Assembly: GCA_026027325.1 (NCBI GenBank)
Contig: JAMSLZ010000005.1
Coordinates: 1,984,001 to 2,048,000, forward strand
From: Actinomucor elegans
Lineage: Eukaryota; Mucoromycota; Mucoromycetes; Mucorales; Mucoraceae
Length of the DNA: 64,000 nt
Direction of reading: 5' to 3'
Each line of letters begins with the position of its first letter. The first letter of the stretch is position 1. The translations under genes were made by a program, and so were the position numbers. Shown one piece after another: positions 34,401 to 48,100 of the stretch. The notes under the pieces were generated by a model. It had not been told where the DNA came from and made no database searches. It saw only the letters and a list, made by a program, of their open reading frames with translations.

Positions 34401-35540
34401 ATGGAGAGTGAGCCTTCTACACCTACAACACCAGGATTCTTGTCCTCGTCCTCTTCAGCTAGAAATATCGACATTGGTCGACCCTTTTCGCTTGGATACC
34501 AAATTGGAAATGAGCTTTCTGGTTCTGTAGAAGATTGCCCTCAGTGGAGAGTCCATGATTTTGAGGATTTGAATAATCAAGCTATCTATATCCCACTTGA
34601 TTTTTATCCTTTATGTAAGTATAGTTTAAAACATTGTATGCTGTTAGTAATACTGTGTATATAGCCATTCTTTTGGACAAAGGCATCATTGTAGGAATAG
34701 AACAAAACATATCTTATCGAGACTCGCTAGGCTTTGTTTTGTTTAAAATGAGTCCCAAAGTAAGCTCACTGCATAGTCGCGCAAGGAAATCAACTGATTG
34801 TTATTCGTAGATGCACCTCTTTTTACATCATATACTAAGATATTTATTACAGCGTGATCTGGAAGAAGATGCTGTCATGTTTGCACGAGCGTACGAAAGA
34901 TTTGTCTATTTCAGCCATGCGCTGGAGATCCTTCTTCATACTGTTCTGGAAGAGGAAGCTGGCCATGATCTTGGTGATGGTAATCATAGATAGATAGATA
35001 TATATATAGATATAGATATCAACATCAAGAGATTAATTACCCCTTGTCTTAGATGCTATTTTGCCTCTGGTGATCAAGTTCTTGGACCAATTTCCGCACG
35101 CTTTGGATGTGATAGTCAGCTGCGCCCGAAAGACCGAGGTGGCCTTGTGGGATCACTTGTTTTCTGTAGTCGGAAAACCAAAGGATCTCTTTGAATTGTG
35201 CTTGGCAGATGGACGATTACGTACAGCGACTTCGTATCTTATTATCCTTCAGACAATGCAACCATTGGCTATTGGTGGAAAGGATACCATCCGTTTATTA
35301 CAGAAAGCCATGGATGAAAATGACTATGAACTTTGTAAAGAGCTTGTTCGATTTTTGAGTTCTATTGATAGTAAGTTGTAACACGGGTTCAATAGTAAGT
35401 TACTTATATTAGAACTAGGTTCAGGGCAGACATTGCAAGAAGCGCTCAAGATGATCAAGTCGCGCATGGAAAGCAAAGATTCACCCAGTGTTCAGATAGA
35501 CCAAGTAGCACAGAGCATGCGTAACTTGAGTAGTGCTTAA
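31483..35540 (+). CDS. RIC1: RIC1, subunit of the Ric1-Rgp1 exchange factor for Ypt6/Rab6
   Basis: Works at the Golgi, with Rgp1, to load the Rab6-type GTPase for endosome-to-Golgi traffic. Fifteen exons: 31483-31677, 31738-31845, 31914-32089, 32163-32305, 32363-32960, 33018-33063, 33117-33230, 33301-33663, 33714-34085, 34145-34288, 34344-34614, 34665-34759, 34811-34979, 35053-35370 and 35419-35540 (1077 aa). The N-terminal WD-like part has PTTVLAFVERSEHHIEEFG, VIWKPDASAIVVHTSNNYLL and LRNLFWGPGNHHLF-type joins. The C-terminal RIC1 domain has LLQRDLEEDAVMFARAYERF, FSHALEILLHTVLEEEA, FLDQFPHALDVIVSCARKTE and LFELCLADGRLRTATSYL. Exon 5 starts at the second of two nearby AG sites; the first gives a stop. 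Confidence 0.93.
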
Positions 35541-35651
35541 TAAATATAATATACCCTTTTGTTCCATGTGACCGAGATCATACCTCTTTTATCGGGCCCT
35601 GCTCGCTCATTTTTTCTTCTTCTTTTTCCTTTCTTCTTGTACATTTATTTC

Positions 35652-37488
35652 ATGTCTAATCTAATTTATATGCCTCATTCACTTGATAGCCATGAGGTAG
35701 AACTAGAACACGATCAAGAAGACCATGAAGAGCTTGTAAGTGTCACTTGTATTCATCACAGTAGTTGATTGATATATAAATCAATGCTTGTAGCTAGGCT
35801 CCATCATTCAAAATGGCTATAAATCAAACGGTAGTAACTATGAAGGCAGCAATAGTAGTAGTAATAGCAGTAAGGTCTTCTGTAATCCGAAGATTGATTA
35901 GTTAACACGCGTTACGATAGATACTATTGAAAACGATGTTTGGTTTCCAACAGAACAGCCCAATTACATGAAGGCCTCGTTTGAACAAGATATACAAAGT
36001 ACAGATGATATTATCAATGTAGACGCATTAGAAAAATTGGTATTAGACACAGCATCGCGACCTGACACCACTCATACGAAGCAAAAAAGATTGCAATCAA
36101 GACCAAATACATACGGATCTATAGTAAGTTTCATCTGTTATCCAGTTATGCAATTTATTAATAGGTAATAGAACAGTGGCTATGTCTCTTTAAAGACTTC
36201 ATCAGCCGAGTTTCGATATGCTTTTTTTTCAACGGCTATCTCGACAGCTATCCATACAAAAGACTTGATTGGTCTTTTACCAACCGTCAAAGACTATAGA
36301 AACTCCGGTTGTTTTTGGATAGATATCAAGGATCCTACACCAACAGAAATCAAACAATTGCAAACCATCTTTTATATCCACCCATTGACTGCAGAAGACA
36401 TCACTACTGAAGAACCTCGTGAAAAATGCGAAGCTTTCAATCATTATTACTTTATTTGTTTTCGAAGTTTTGAATCGGATCCATACCTGCCCACCTATTT
36501 ACAACCTATTGGCGTGTACATTTTGATTTTTCGAGGATTTGTCTTGTCTGTAAGTTGCCGTTTTTGATTTCTATAGGTGTACTTAAATATATCATGTAGT
36601 TTCATTTTGGTAATATACCTCATGCGGCAAATGTCAGAAAACGCATTCTGCACTTGAAGGATTGCCTAACCGTGACACCAGGTATAATTTTAATCAACCA
36701 AAGAGGAAAGCTTCCTTTTTTTTTTTTTTTTTTACTTATAAGTTCTTTAAAGATTGGATTTGTTATGGGTTACTAGACGATATCATAGACACATTTGTTC
36801 CCTTGATTAGAGCCATTGAATTCGAAGTAGATTCAATTGATGAACTAGTGCTTATCCTAAAAGAGTCAGAACAATCGGATATGCTAAGACGCATAGGCTA
36901 TTGCCGTAAAAAGATGATGAGCTTATTGCGTCTCTTAGTTGCGAAATCAGACGTGATCAAAACATTGATCAAGCGAGGGGATGATGTATCTTTGACAAAA
37001 AATAACAAAAGGCCCACTGTTACTAGAGATGTAATCATTTATATGGGTGATATACAAGGTAAACTAGTCATTTAGAAGCCGCCTATTTGAAATTAATTAA
37101 CGTGTGCGTGTGTATATATAGATCATATTGTAGTGATGCTGCAGTCTTTAAATCACTATGAAAAAATATCTTCCAGGTCGCATTCCAACTACTTGGCCCA
37201 GATATCTATAGAAACAGCTCAAACAAATAACGAAATTAATGATGTGCTATCCAAACTTACGGCATTGGGAAGTGTCTTGATTCCAATGAATTTGGTTACC
37301 GGTCTTTGGGGAATGAACGTACAGGTGCCTGGACAATATCAGGTAAATACAATAGATACAGCTTCATTGGTTTATGTGCCAACATTTACATTTAGGAGGA
37401 TCTCACTTGGTTCTTTTGTATCATGGCCTCTATATTCTCCTTTTGTATTTTATCAGTGATGATTATGAAAAGTTACAAGATACTCTAA
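35652..37488 (+). CDS. CorA-family Mg2+ transporter (Alr/Mnr2-like)
   Basis: Divalent cation (Mg2+) channel. Eight exons: 35652-35735, 35794-35869, 35921-36123, 36172-36549, 36600-36681, 36753-37058, 37122-37342 and 37396-37488 (480 aa). A Ser/Asn-rich N-terminal tail precedes the CorA cytosolic domain (GCFWIDIKDPTPTEIKQL, HPLTAEDITTEEPREKCEAF, NHYYFICFRSFE), a long helical stalk, and two C-terminal membrane helices. The pore motif is GMN in LVTGLWGMNVQVPGQ, followed by DLTWFFCIMASIFSFCIL. The two acceptors at 35793 and 36171 were chosen to keep frame. Whether it sits in the plasma membrane (Alr1) or vacuole (Mnr2) cannot be told. It starts only 112 bases after the RIC1 stop, on the same strand. 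Confidence 0.9.
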
Positions 37489-39895
37489 TCTACAAAATCG
37501 CAATAAAAAGTCTTGTTTCTTACGCTTTGCTCTCAATAATACTTTCAGACGTTCCCATGTATGCAAGCTGACGTATTAGTTTTAGTAAGAGATATTCTAT
37601 AGAAAATATATAAATACAGAGTTAAATTTATAATTAAATATCTATCTTATTATTAATAGACTAGAAGCCTACTTGGTTTATCAAACTTGCTCCAGTTGTA
37701 CATTTCATGCCTTAGAAAAATTATAGGTGTAAAGCAAGTTGTTGGTTGACATTTCAATGACAGCTTGTCTGTATCTTGTGAATATATCGGCAATATCAAT
37801 GCCGTTCATCAACCATGGCTGCAGGGTCATGCTCTCTTCTATACTTGAGGCAGCATTCTCGTTTGTCAATTGGGGGGGGGGGGTATAGTTAATGTTTATT
37901 GAAATTGTGCTATGGGATACAACAGAGCCGATGCTTGTTGTAAAAGTGGGCGCAGTAAGATCAGAAGCAACAGTGGTTATAGAAGGGTCTTTTACGGACT
38001 TGATGGCTTGCCATTCAATGGCTACCATGTCCTGAAAGTACCATGGTTGACCAAGTTTTACAGTGTTCTTTAAAAGTTGTTCGAAAGTAAGTGATTTATT
38101 TCAAAGTTTCGAAAATTACGGTTATTATTTTGATGGAGCTGCATAACTAATTTTTTCTTTTTGGAGATGTGAACATCTTTTTTCAGAACTCGGCAAAAAA
38201 AATTCAAATTGGCAGTGGGACGACTGTACAAGACATCGGATGAATTTTTGCTTCAAAAATACCATGGTATACTCTCAACTGTATGAGACTAGTATTATAT
38301 CTCAAAGTATTATTTTCAGGCTTCATATATATATATATATATATATAAAAGGATGCCGTGAAATTTGAGTATTAAAGGGGTTATTCTTAGAATTTTTTTT
38401 TAGAAACCATCAGCCATTTTCCTCAAAATACTTTGGTTTAATGTCGCATCTGGAGGATTAATACACGTCGAAAAAGACACCTATAATGATTAATCGATCT
38501 CTCGACAGATCCTGTTTGAATATCGCATCAAATTCATACTTACTGCTCATTATAAGCTGCTGCATATGAATTGTTAAATTTACCGCAGTACAATGAATAT
38601 ATTATGATTGATCGTTGAGTTATATGGAATATAAAATGATTTCTACAGCAAAAGGAATTACAGCAATTCGATCACGCTGAACGTGTGGTTTGTGTATTAA
38701 TGTAAAAGAAAGACCAAGATCTCTAGATTGCACAGCTTGAAATCTATTAAATATCGTATTATTATTGAGCTGAGATCCTGAATATATGTAGTATTTGTAT
38801 CTTGATATCGCATATTATTGTCTAGATACATGCTCACGTTAAATACCGTATGTTAATTGCCTCCCAAAACTGCCAATCATGATTAATATTATAATTCCCT
38901 ACTGTGTTCCGCTGTATTTTATCTTTACAGTACCTGAATGCGATACAAGAAAGATAAAAGATTAAGGAAGAGGAATGAATATAAATGGGCCATGTCAACC
39001 ACGCTTGGAGCTCTAGAGACAGTCCTTTGGGGAAAATGTAACAAGACAAAAACACAAGAGAGAACATTTGTTATAATTAAACTAAAGCATTTGCTAGAAC
39101 TGTAAGCCACTCAGCAATGATTTTAGTTGGGTTTAAGAACACAAGCCTTGGCAAACAAACGAGAATTCACTACTAGCTATATATCTATAATCAAAAGCAC
39201 GTCGATGATCGCCCAAACAAAATCATCCACTCACTGATAAGCATGTACTAACGTTTATAACTAGTTGCAAAGCAAAGGAATGCAGAGAATTACGCGCGCA
39301 ATATAAAATGGCGTGCATTCAAAATTAGGTAAAATTAGACTGTTGGGTAGTACAGAAAAGAGGATCGACTTGGTATTTGCGGTGTCTCCAGTAGTCCTGA
39401 AGGAACTACCAAGTAATATGTATTGATCAAATTATAATTAAAATATACTATCTATTTATCTATCTATCTATAGTGTTAATAAAAGATTCTCTTGATTGAC
39501 GCGTTTTGTTTTGATTGGGAATGAATACTCTGAGAAGATAGGAGGATAAGTGGCTGGGAGTCTCGCCCCTATGATACGTGTTGGTGTAATCCACTCGAAT
39601 GAAAAAAGAAACAACTTTATAATCCCAGTTTCTCTGCACAAAGTAGTTGAGTGTATTCAGTAAGTCCCATGACTGCTCCGATCACTTACTATCTTAATAC
39701 GCGCAATCAAAGGCTTAGATGGCCATATACACTAACGGGAGCGATCTTCTTTCTAGCGTCACACTAGGTTAACTCCGTCTGATATCTGTTCATTTATTGT
39801 TTTTTTAGGTCGCTTTCGTCTCTTTTGGTTCTTTTTACTATTAGAAAGCCCTTCTCTTCTTTACATATCTGCTAAAACAAAGTCGAAAAGAAATC
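37489..39895. other. 2.4 kb intergenic region with motif copies
   Basis: No certain gene. A minus-strand frame at 37705-38028 (about 107 aa, MVAIEWQAIKSVKD start, interrupted by a G10 tract) may be a degraded gene of unknown type. Reverse copies of the dispersed motif lie at 38430-38460 (TTTAATGTCGCATCTGG) and 38499-38555. An AT dinucleotide run is at about 38326-38347. Confidence 0.5.
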
Positions 39896-41266
39896 ATGGG
39901 TGAATCCAAGCCAGATTATACAGTGGTCATTGACCAAGAACCCGAGAATAACCAACAGCAGCAGCATACTATAGTAGCACCCTCTGGCTTGAAGCTATCT
40001 CCAGCTGCTAGAGCCGTGCTTCCTATCGCTAGTTACTGTTGTGCTTCTATTCTTATGACTGTAACGAACAAATACGTATTGAGTGGATATGATTTCAACA
40101 TGAACTTTCTGTTATTGACCATTCAGGTACTCTAATGACTATACCCAACTAGAAAAAATTTTCTAAATGCTTTTCTATATAGAATTTGGTCACTGTCTTG
40201 TTGTTACAGTCTTTCAAGTTCCTCAACCTCATCAAGTTTCGAGACTTTGATAAAGAAGAAGCACGCAAATGGTTACCCATCGCAGCTTCATTGGTTGCCA
40301 TGATCTACACAGGTTCAAAGGCACTTCAGTTTCTTCGTATTCCCATTTACACCATCTTTAAGAATTTGACCATCATCCTTATCGCCTATGGCGAAGTACT
40401 TTGGTTCGGTGGAAACGTGACTCGCATGATGCTTGTTTCTTTTGGTTTAATGGTAAGTACATGCATAAAGCGAGTCGATTGATATACTCAACTAAAAGAT
40501 GCTGGATTAAAAAAGGTACTTTCATCAATTATTGCCGGCTGGGCAGATATTAACGATACGTTATCGCAAATTGTTCAACTGGATACAACATTAGCTGGAT
40601 ACTTTTGGATGGCTACAAACTGTCTTGCCTCTGCAGCATTTGTGCTTTATATGCGTAAAAGAATCAAGCTCACTAATTTCAAAGATTTCGACACTGTCTA
40701 TTATAACAATATTCTCTCGATTCCTTTGTTAATCATCCCTAGTTTGATCTTTGAGGATTGGAGTGCTGAAAGCCTGGCAAAGAACTTGTAAAGTATGCGT
40801 GTTTACTGTAAGATTAATAGCTCACCTATCTTCTTTTTTTTAAAAAAAAAAGTCCTGCTGATGTTCGTCAATCTATGATAATTGCTATGGTTTTTTCGGG
40901 TGCTTCAGCGTTTGCCATGTCCTATGCATCTGCCTGGTGCGTTCGTACTACCTCTTCGACTACCTACTCAATGGTAGGTGCATTAAACAAGCTTCCTATC
41001 GCTGCATCCGGTATCATGTTCTTTGGTGATCCAGCTACCTTTGGTAATGTTACTGCCATCGTTGTTGGTAAGTGCTTTTTTTATACAGTGAAAAGCAAGA
41101 GAATGTGTGTTTAAGTGATTTGTATATAGGCTTCATTGCTGGTTTAGTGTATTCTGTAGCCAAGACTATGGCCAATTCTTCACCAAACAAGAACAAAGAC
41201 ATTATTCCCATGTCATCTTCAAGTCAAAGCAATGCCGACGCTATTAAAGATCATGGAAAACCATAA
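39896..41266 (+). CDS. VRG4: Golgi GDP-mannose transporter
   Basis: Exchanges cytosolic GDP-mannose for GMP across the Golgi membrane and so feeds mannosylation of glycoproteins and cell wall. Five exons: 39896-40126, 40183-40452, 40516-40787, 40853-41067 and 41130-41266 (374 aa). The first ~40 residues are soluble and Gln-rich. About ten membrane helices follow. The two substrate motifs of the family are present: [14 protein letters not shown] and GALNKLPIA. The tail has [17 protein letters not shown]. Length and topology match fungal Vrg4. The 5' flank is rich in CTCTT/CTTCT pyrimidine tracts. Confidence 0.94.
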
Positions 41267-42339
41267 AACAGAAGGACACTTTTTTTTACAAATTATTCAT
41301 TTATAATAGAATCTCATAGCATTACTATCAATAAAGAAACGGCTGCTCTGTATTTGTAGCACTGGCGTTACTTTATCAACCTGTTTTTATTTAACAGATT
41401 ATGATATTTAACTTGTTATAGTGGCTGTAGCTATGAATGTAAGATGTTTCAAATCGCCATATCAATCCATCATTGTTGCAACTGAAATAATGCATCAAAG
41501 GATGCTTTTTTGTGTCACAAATATAGAGCCAACAAGAATAGTTTTAATATAAGCAGGCTTCATTCTCAAGGAGATCAAGCGCTAACACTTTTTTGAATCC
41601 TAAAAGTTTCATACACAACTCTAAGTATTTATAACCTGCGCTCAACCTTTATAGAGTAAATATGGATATCATTAAATGATACAACTTGAAAGTGAGGGTT
41701 GCGAAGCAGCATGGCTTTGAGAATAATTTTACTAATTTCGGTCAACACGCCATATTTTATTAAGATAAAAAGACAATGATTCTATTAAACCACTTGTCAA
41801 ACAGGACAATTGACTGGAATCAGCTGAAAGATATGTAATTTATTAGGAGATTTCTGCTCGACTCAGATAAATGATGTGTCTCTTGTGGCGGTTCAATTTG
41901 TTTCTTGTTCTTTAAACTCTTCTTGAGATAATAATTAAGAGCGCTCGAAAGACGGTAGATAGTATACTGCGATATATAATGTGCAGCTAATTATACAGCG
42001 AAGAAAAGATGACGCCGTGGTTATGAACAAAAGAGTAAAAATGTATTACAATAGCTTTCTGAAGGCTGTGGTGGATGGAATAAATCAGTACCCACATATA
42101 AAGGGCTACTACATTGACAGAATTCAAACGTGGATTTACTCCTTAATCGAATGTACAACACTGTATTATCAATGATCTTTCTCCCTTACGTATACTCTCT
42201 TTTTTTTTCTATCAGATACACATTGATTTGCCTATGACGATGACCTTCCTTCTGGTTACTAATACAATTGCTTTTCGTGATTAGGCGCCACCATAATTTG
42301 TGAGTTTACTCTATTATTAAAACAGCAAATCATTTAAAT
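41267..42339. other. intergenic
   Basis: AT-rich; the VRG4 3' flank comes first. A 64-codon plus-strand frame at 41981-42175 has no recognisable similarity and is probably chance or a remnant. Confidence 0.45.
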
Positions 42340-42990
42340 CGCAGGGCATAAAAGCGATGCCGTTCCTTGGTGGTCTCAATCAAAGAATAAATGACAGGGT
42401 AGTACAATACTTTGGTTCTCAAAACACCTCATCTTTTACAGGCCAATGAAAGTGCCAAAAAGCTTTGGTTACTATCAGCAAAATTTCCATGTTCTTCAAA
42501 TTGGCAAAGGACGCCAGTTCTTCCAAGGAGTGTGAAAATGTGAACTGGTCAATTTCCTTATGAGATGCACTCCACCATGATGCTAGCATGACAAGAAAAG
42601 AGCAATGCTAAGCTCGTTAATATGGAAAGTCAAGGCTGTTTGCGGCTTGTTCGTATCAATAGTATCCTAGATAAACGTCATTAAACGCAGGAGATCGTGG
42701 CATAAAGCATGGTTATCGGTAGTGGAGGGTGCCAACTAGTTCTTGCCAAATTCAACCCTTGGCCCAAAATTGCGTTGGTATAACTTAGAAATAACAGCAT
42801 CAGGACGCGCCTCGCCACTTTCGTCACTTTTGATATTTGACTATCTTAACAAGACGATTCTGTCGAGATTGGAAACCAAAGCAGATAGAATAGGATCAAA
42901 ATACATGGTAAGAAATTCATATTTACCAATGGATTTCTTGGCCATGATGGCCACCTGAGGCACATGTCTCAAGTACTCTAATTGGACTAC
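42340..42990 (-). pseudogene. relic of a Mucorales multi-copy protein, possibly PD-(D/E)XK-like
   Basis: Minus-strand reading gives YFDPILSALVSNLDRIVLL, then SNIKSDESGEARPDAVISKL, VEFGKN, DLLRLMTFI, DTIDTNKPQTALTFHINELS and further pieces, broken by several stops and shifts. The order 'RPD...(20 residues)...(G)E-x-K' recalls the nuclease-fold PD-(D/E)XK pattern seen in families repeated in Mucorales genomes. The assignment is from memory of the pattern and is tentative. It is clearly not functional. Confidence 0.4.
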
Positions 42991-43449
42991 TCACTGGGTA
43001 GTTCTATCTGAGTGACCATGAAGGCCCATTGTTTCTATATCTTTGGTTTTGGCCATACATTATAATAAAGTTACCATAAATACAAAGAATAAAAAATAAA
43101 AAAAATAAAAAAAAAAAGATTGTTGGTTCTCTGCAAGACGCCGGTTGTTGATAACCAAAGTATATCGATTGACTACATAATGTCTTTCTAATGAACCACA
43201 AAAGGTTTCAATGTGATGATATCTTTGTTGTTGATGCATTATTGAACATCAGTAGCCAGAATATATTGTTTATTTTCTGGTGGTGTGTTCATGGATCAAG
43301 AAACTGCAGTTTTCTTCATTGACCAAGTATTAGCAAAGAGGCGGGTGTGAACAAGAATAGAAAAAAAGAACATCACAAACACAACGATCCATTCCAATCA
43401 ATATATAATGTGGCAATCAGATGGTTTAATTCAAATACATTATCTTTTT

Positions 43450-44002
43450 GAATGAAAAGGGTAAATAAGCGCAGCGATAACCTCAGAATGCGATATATTT
43501 GACATTTTCAAAATTTATAGGAACATTATCCATAACTATATAGAATTTTTTCAAGTAGAAGTACTGATCTATTTGATCCATTGTAGTCTCCAGAAAACTA
43601 ACATCATGCCCTATTACTGTCTCTTTGCTCATACGCACATCGGCATCTCATTTTCTCTTTTTATTTACTGACAGTTGCGAAAGACTCGAGATGCTGCATT
43701 TAACCAGGCCTGTACCCATGGATAGCAATTGTCTGTACTCATATTTTGGGCACTTTAACCACTACAGGTGAGCTCTTCTTTGACCAGGCCATACTGAAAT
43801 TTATGCTAATATAAAAGATAGATTCAGTTAGAAAGTCGCTGCTCTTGTCTACATCGGGTTGAAACTGAACTCTTTTGAGAGCTAGGTTGCAATATTTTCT
43901 TACAGAATTATGCATAATGTTTTTAGATCCCTTGAGTCCTGTGGAGCCCTGCTCCAGTTGTTCCATTACCTGCTTCAAGGTGGCTGATGGAGCCCTCATC
44001 AA
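43450..44002 (-). pseudogene. DDE transposase relic (IS630/Tc1 superfamily)
   Basis: From ATG 44002 on the minus strand: RAPSATLKQVMEQLEQ, ALKRVQFQPDVDKSSDFLTE, FSMAWSKKSSPVVVKVPK; then after stops and shifts, ETVIGHDVSFLETTMDQIDQ and FYIVMDNVPIN. These are the DNA-binding tail, the first-Asp block and the second-Asp block of fungal IS630/Tc1-type elements. The first catalytic Asp position (FLDES in active copies) reads FLTES. The C-terminal block is missing here. The remnant at 4.2 kb belongs to the same broad type. Confidence 0.7.
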
Positions 44003-45111
44003 TATAATCTAGAATAGTATTTTTATTACGTCCTTCATTGAGAAGGCATAGTCAAATGTTTCTCGAAGATGCTATTAGGATCTCCTTCCAGTACTATTTC
44101 GTTCATATTAGTACCGGACAAATGTGGATTTCCAATTATTCTTTTGCTGCTGCAGAAGGACTCAGGCACTTCCCAAATAATAAACAGTTCTCACTTTGTC
44201 CTAATCCGTATAGAGCGTATAATTACGCTCGATTGATATTTCTCTCGTTGTAAGCATACATGTTATTTTATTTACATGGTTTTTGTCTTGCTGTTTCGTT
44301 CTCGACACAGTTTAGACAAATACTGAATGTAAATATCTTAAATATTTCAAGACGATACTGCACCTCTTCAGCAATATTACCCACGATAAGCCAGGGTTGG
44401 ACATACTCGCTGATAGTAGTTTCCTTTCCATCTTTGCACAGAAATTGAATGCTCATTATAATAAAAGTTCTGATATAATCGTAATAAAAGAAATATCTAA
44501 GGCGAATAATCCTGGTGCGACTTTACTTTCCCGAAAGGTTGTATCAGCTCTATTTTGTCATTAAAAATGTAAGTGAAGTTCTAACTAAATTTTTTTTTTT
44601 TGTGATCCGCTTTGATTTGTTTAATCTCCGGTACCCAGTAAGAGACAAGGGCTTATTCTAATATAGTAGAAGAAATATGTATATTGTATACTCTATTGTC
44701 TCCTTTTATCTGTACCTTTGCACAAAGGGCACTTGGAAAAGTGAAAGCGATAACAGTGCAGCTTCCATTTAGCCTATTACAAGAAATAGTTTTACGGTAT
44801 ATTATACCGATTAAAAAGGATAAAAGCATTTGCATTGTTCAAAGGATAAACTATGATGGGGATTTGAAACTCATGAAAATATACCCGCTCGCTTGTACTT
44901 TTCGTTATTTGCCTATAATTTCATATCAATAGCTTTTATCCGTACCTGTCGGTAATAAGACACACTACCTCATCTATGTAACCATCACAAACAAGTATAT
45001 AAACAAGGTTTCATTTTGGTGATTGGCCGAATTTCCTTAGTATATAAAGCCTTGAAATTCATTTAAAGAAAAATCTTTTTTTTTCTTTTCCCTTATGTAT
45101 CCATCGCTATT
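44003..45111. other. intergenic / promoter of the FUSC-type gene
   Basis: No gene supported. A minus-strand frame at 44268-44456 may be the upstream part of the transposon relic. The end holds an inverted CCAAT (GATTGG, about 45021) and the TATA box below. Confidence 0.45.
45041..45048 (+). promoter_or_regulatory. TATA box of the FUSC-type membrane protein gene
   Basis: TATATAAAGC 71 bases before the ATG at 45112, the same spacing as at the bZIP gene. Confidence 0.5.
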
Positions 45112-48100
45112 ATGAAAAGACCAAAACCCACAAAGAAAAAGAGATCTTATAAAGCATTCAAGGCTGACAAAGCGAATCGATTTCGACTTTCGTCAACGAC
45201 AGGTCATCCACTACCTTTACAAACCATACGTCAACGTCTCATAGGCATATGGCAATCTTTAACTTGGCCTATTTGCGTCAAGATCTTGAAATCAAATATA
45301 GCAGTTACAATAGCTCTTGGTCTTATAACAATCGATCCTATTCGTGATTTAGTTGGTGCGGGCGGCATTCTCGCATGTATTGCAGTAGAGTTTGTACACC
45401 CAACAAAGTCATACGGGTTTTTGGCTGAAGATGTACTTTTTGGTACTGTAATGTGCTGTGTTTCCGCTTCTTGGGCCATTTTGGGAACCTATTTGGCTTC
45501 ATTAGTAAGAGATCCCAATAGTACAATCACAGCACAGCCAGATGTATGCGCTATTTTAGCCTGCTTTTTGGTGATCGGCTGCTTCTTCTTGAGCTTCTTT
45601 CGCGTCAAAGTCGAACAAGCTAATGTTGGAGGTATGCTGTCGGCTACCATCATGGTTATTAGTCTTACTTCGGCTGTAACTCATACAGAATTTTCTGCTG
45701 CACCAACGGTAATGTGTTGAATCATAACCTTTATACTTTAAGTATCTCATCGTAACCTGTGTAGTTGAAACTCTTGGTGCCAACAATTGTTGGTTTTGCT
45801 TTGCTTTTCGCTGTTTTCTTTCTAGTGTTCCCTGAAAACAGTACTAGAGTCTTTGTTCAACATTTGATTAAAGTGTGCGAATCCTTTGACCATATCACCG
45901 AAGGTCAAGTAGCTGCATTTCTAAATGCTACACCTGATCAACCGACTGAACCAGATAGTTTGGCCACCATCCATCAAACAGTTGAATCACTCATTACAAC
46001 ACTGATTGAAAAGAAGCGCATGGTTCGAAGAGAAGTATCATTCAATACCATTGCACCGACTGATGTAAGTGAAATGACGTCTTTGATCAAGAAGCTTCGA
46101 GTGCCCTTACAGGGTCTTGGTTTGAGCCGAGCAATGGAAGAGAATATGCGAAAAGCGGAAAAGACAGTATTTGAATCAGATAAGGCCGAACGAATGTTGC
46201 ATAAGGACGATCCTTTAGCAAAGGACGAAGACAATACGATTCAAGTGGATATGAACCTATCCAACGTCAATCGTCCACGTAGCTATTATGGCGGCACTGA
46301 TGACGAGGATGAAGATGAAGACTCGGCTATAGAAGCAGTGTTTACCACAGATGATGAATCGGCATCAGTTAATTCGCCTTCTACTATCAATAGCTCTGCC
46401 TGTTCGTTTGTAAGCGACAAGACAACGTCCACAGATGATCCATCACGTCCACAGACGAGACGAAGAAAGATTCAATGGGAAGACTCTATCAAAGTAATGA
46501 CTTACTGGCGTGAAGACTATGACGAAGTCTTAAATATTGTGAAACCGACCTATATCGCATTAACTGAAGCTTGCTCAATCGCCATACGGGAATCAGTAAA
46601 AAGATTACGACGATTACAGAATTTAGATCCTCGTTATCAGGATAGACCGTTTTTTTATAAATACTATTACAAATGGAAAGTAGGTGCAGAACAAGAAGAA
46701 AAGGAACGACTGGAGTTTGATTACCTTCGAATGACAGACCCTTCATTGCCGTTATATGAAGCAATGAAGCGGTTCCATGAGCATCGACTTGTTGGATTGA
46801 ACCGACTTTACACCAAGTCTGGAGTACCTCATCGGATTCTATTTCTATTATTGACCTTTCAATTCAATCTGCACGCGTATGCAGAACACGTATACACACT
46901 GACATCGCTTATCTATGAGCTGGATCAAAGCCGAACCGAACGCCGATTTTGGACACCTCATACTGCATTGCGCAAATGGTTCTTTCAAGGCCACAATAAT
47001 GAGGACTCGTTTGAATTGGATATGCCTGGTGCAATAGTAGAAGCAGTGAACCCGATGTCTCTTCAAAGAAGCTATTCCAGACGGGCTACCATGATGGCAC
47101 AAGCTGCCAATTCCCAGGCTGATACAGAAGCACAGCGCGTATTGTACAAATTAGATACACCTCATCGAGGCGAGGTTCATACACCTGCTCAACATCATGA
47201 TCAGCATCCTTATGATCATACAGACGAAATCCGAGCGCATATTAGCCCTTGGAAACAAAACAGTTTTGATCCATTAGAGTATCATGATCCTGATGTAGCT
47301 TATCCTACCAACAAGACACAGCGATTATTTTACTATATCTACATCTTTTGCATCAAGCATCTGTATACTGCTGATGTTGCTTTTGCGTTCCGTGCTTCTA
47401 TTGTCATTGCTTTTCTCTCTTTACCTGCTTTTCTGGAGCAATCAAATGGCTGGTTTAACGAAGTGCGGGGTCAATGGGCCTCTGTGGTTGCTGTGATTTG
47501 GATGGGCCCTTCAGTCGGTAGTAATTTTTTCGGGTAACCCTTTTTTTTTTTGTTGTTGTGTTTTGACTCAATATGAACTCATATGATGTATTTTATTAGT
47601 ACAATGACGCGAACAATTGGTACATTTATCGGAGCAATTCAATCTATTATCATTTGGGAGATCAGTAGGGGCAGTATACCAGGAATTATCATCATATCAT
47701 TTCTATTTAATTTGCCTTGGTGGATGGTTTACATTCATGGCAAATTCTGGAAAGCTACAGGCCTTTTCTCATTGATCACCACATCTCTTAGTAAGTTCAG
47801 TAACAACACATTTCTTTAATATTAGCTTCTGATAATTTGATAGTTGTTGGTTATGCGTACGCCTATCAACCCTATGGTGTTCCTGTATCTGTATTTACAA
47901 TTACATGGCAAAGAACTGTGGATGTCATAGTAGGTGTATTGGCAGCACTCATTATGAGTGTTTTCCCTTATCCACGCACTGGGCGCGTGCTGCTTCGGCA
48001 CCGTATATCACAAACACTTAGTGAAATCGGTGTGCTGTATTCATCTTTCTTGGCTCTTGTTTTGAAAAACGCAGAAGAAGATGCTGCTACTCGTGCTGTC

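Noticed and set aside
41981..42175. 64-codon frame as a possible gene
   Set aside because: No start context, no introns, no similarity, and it lies in a relic-rich area.
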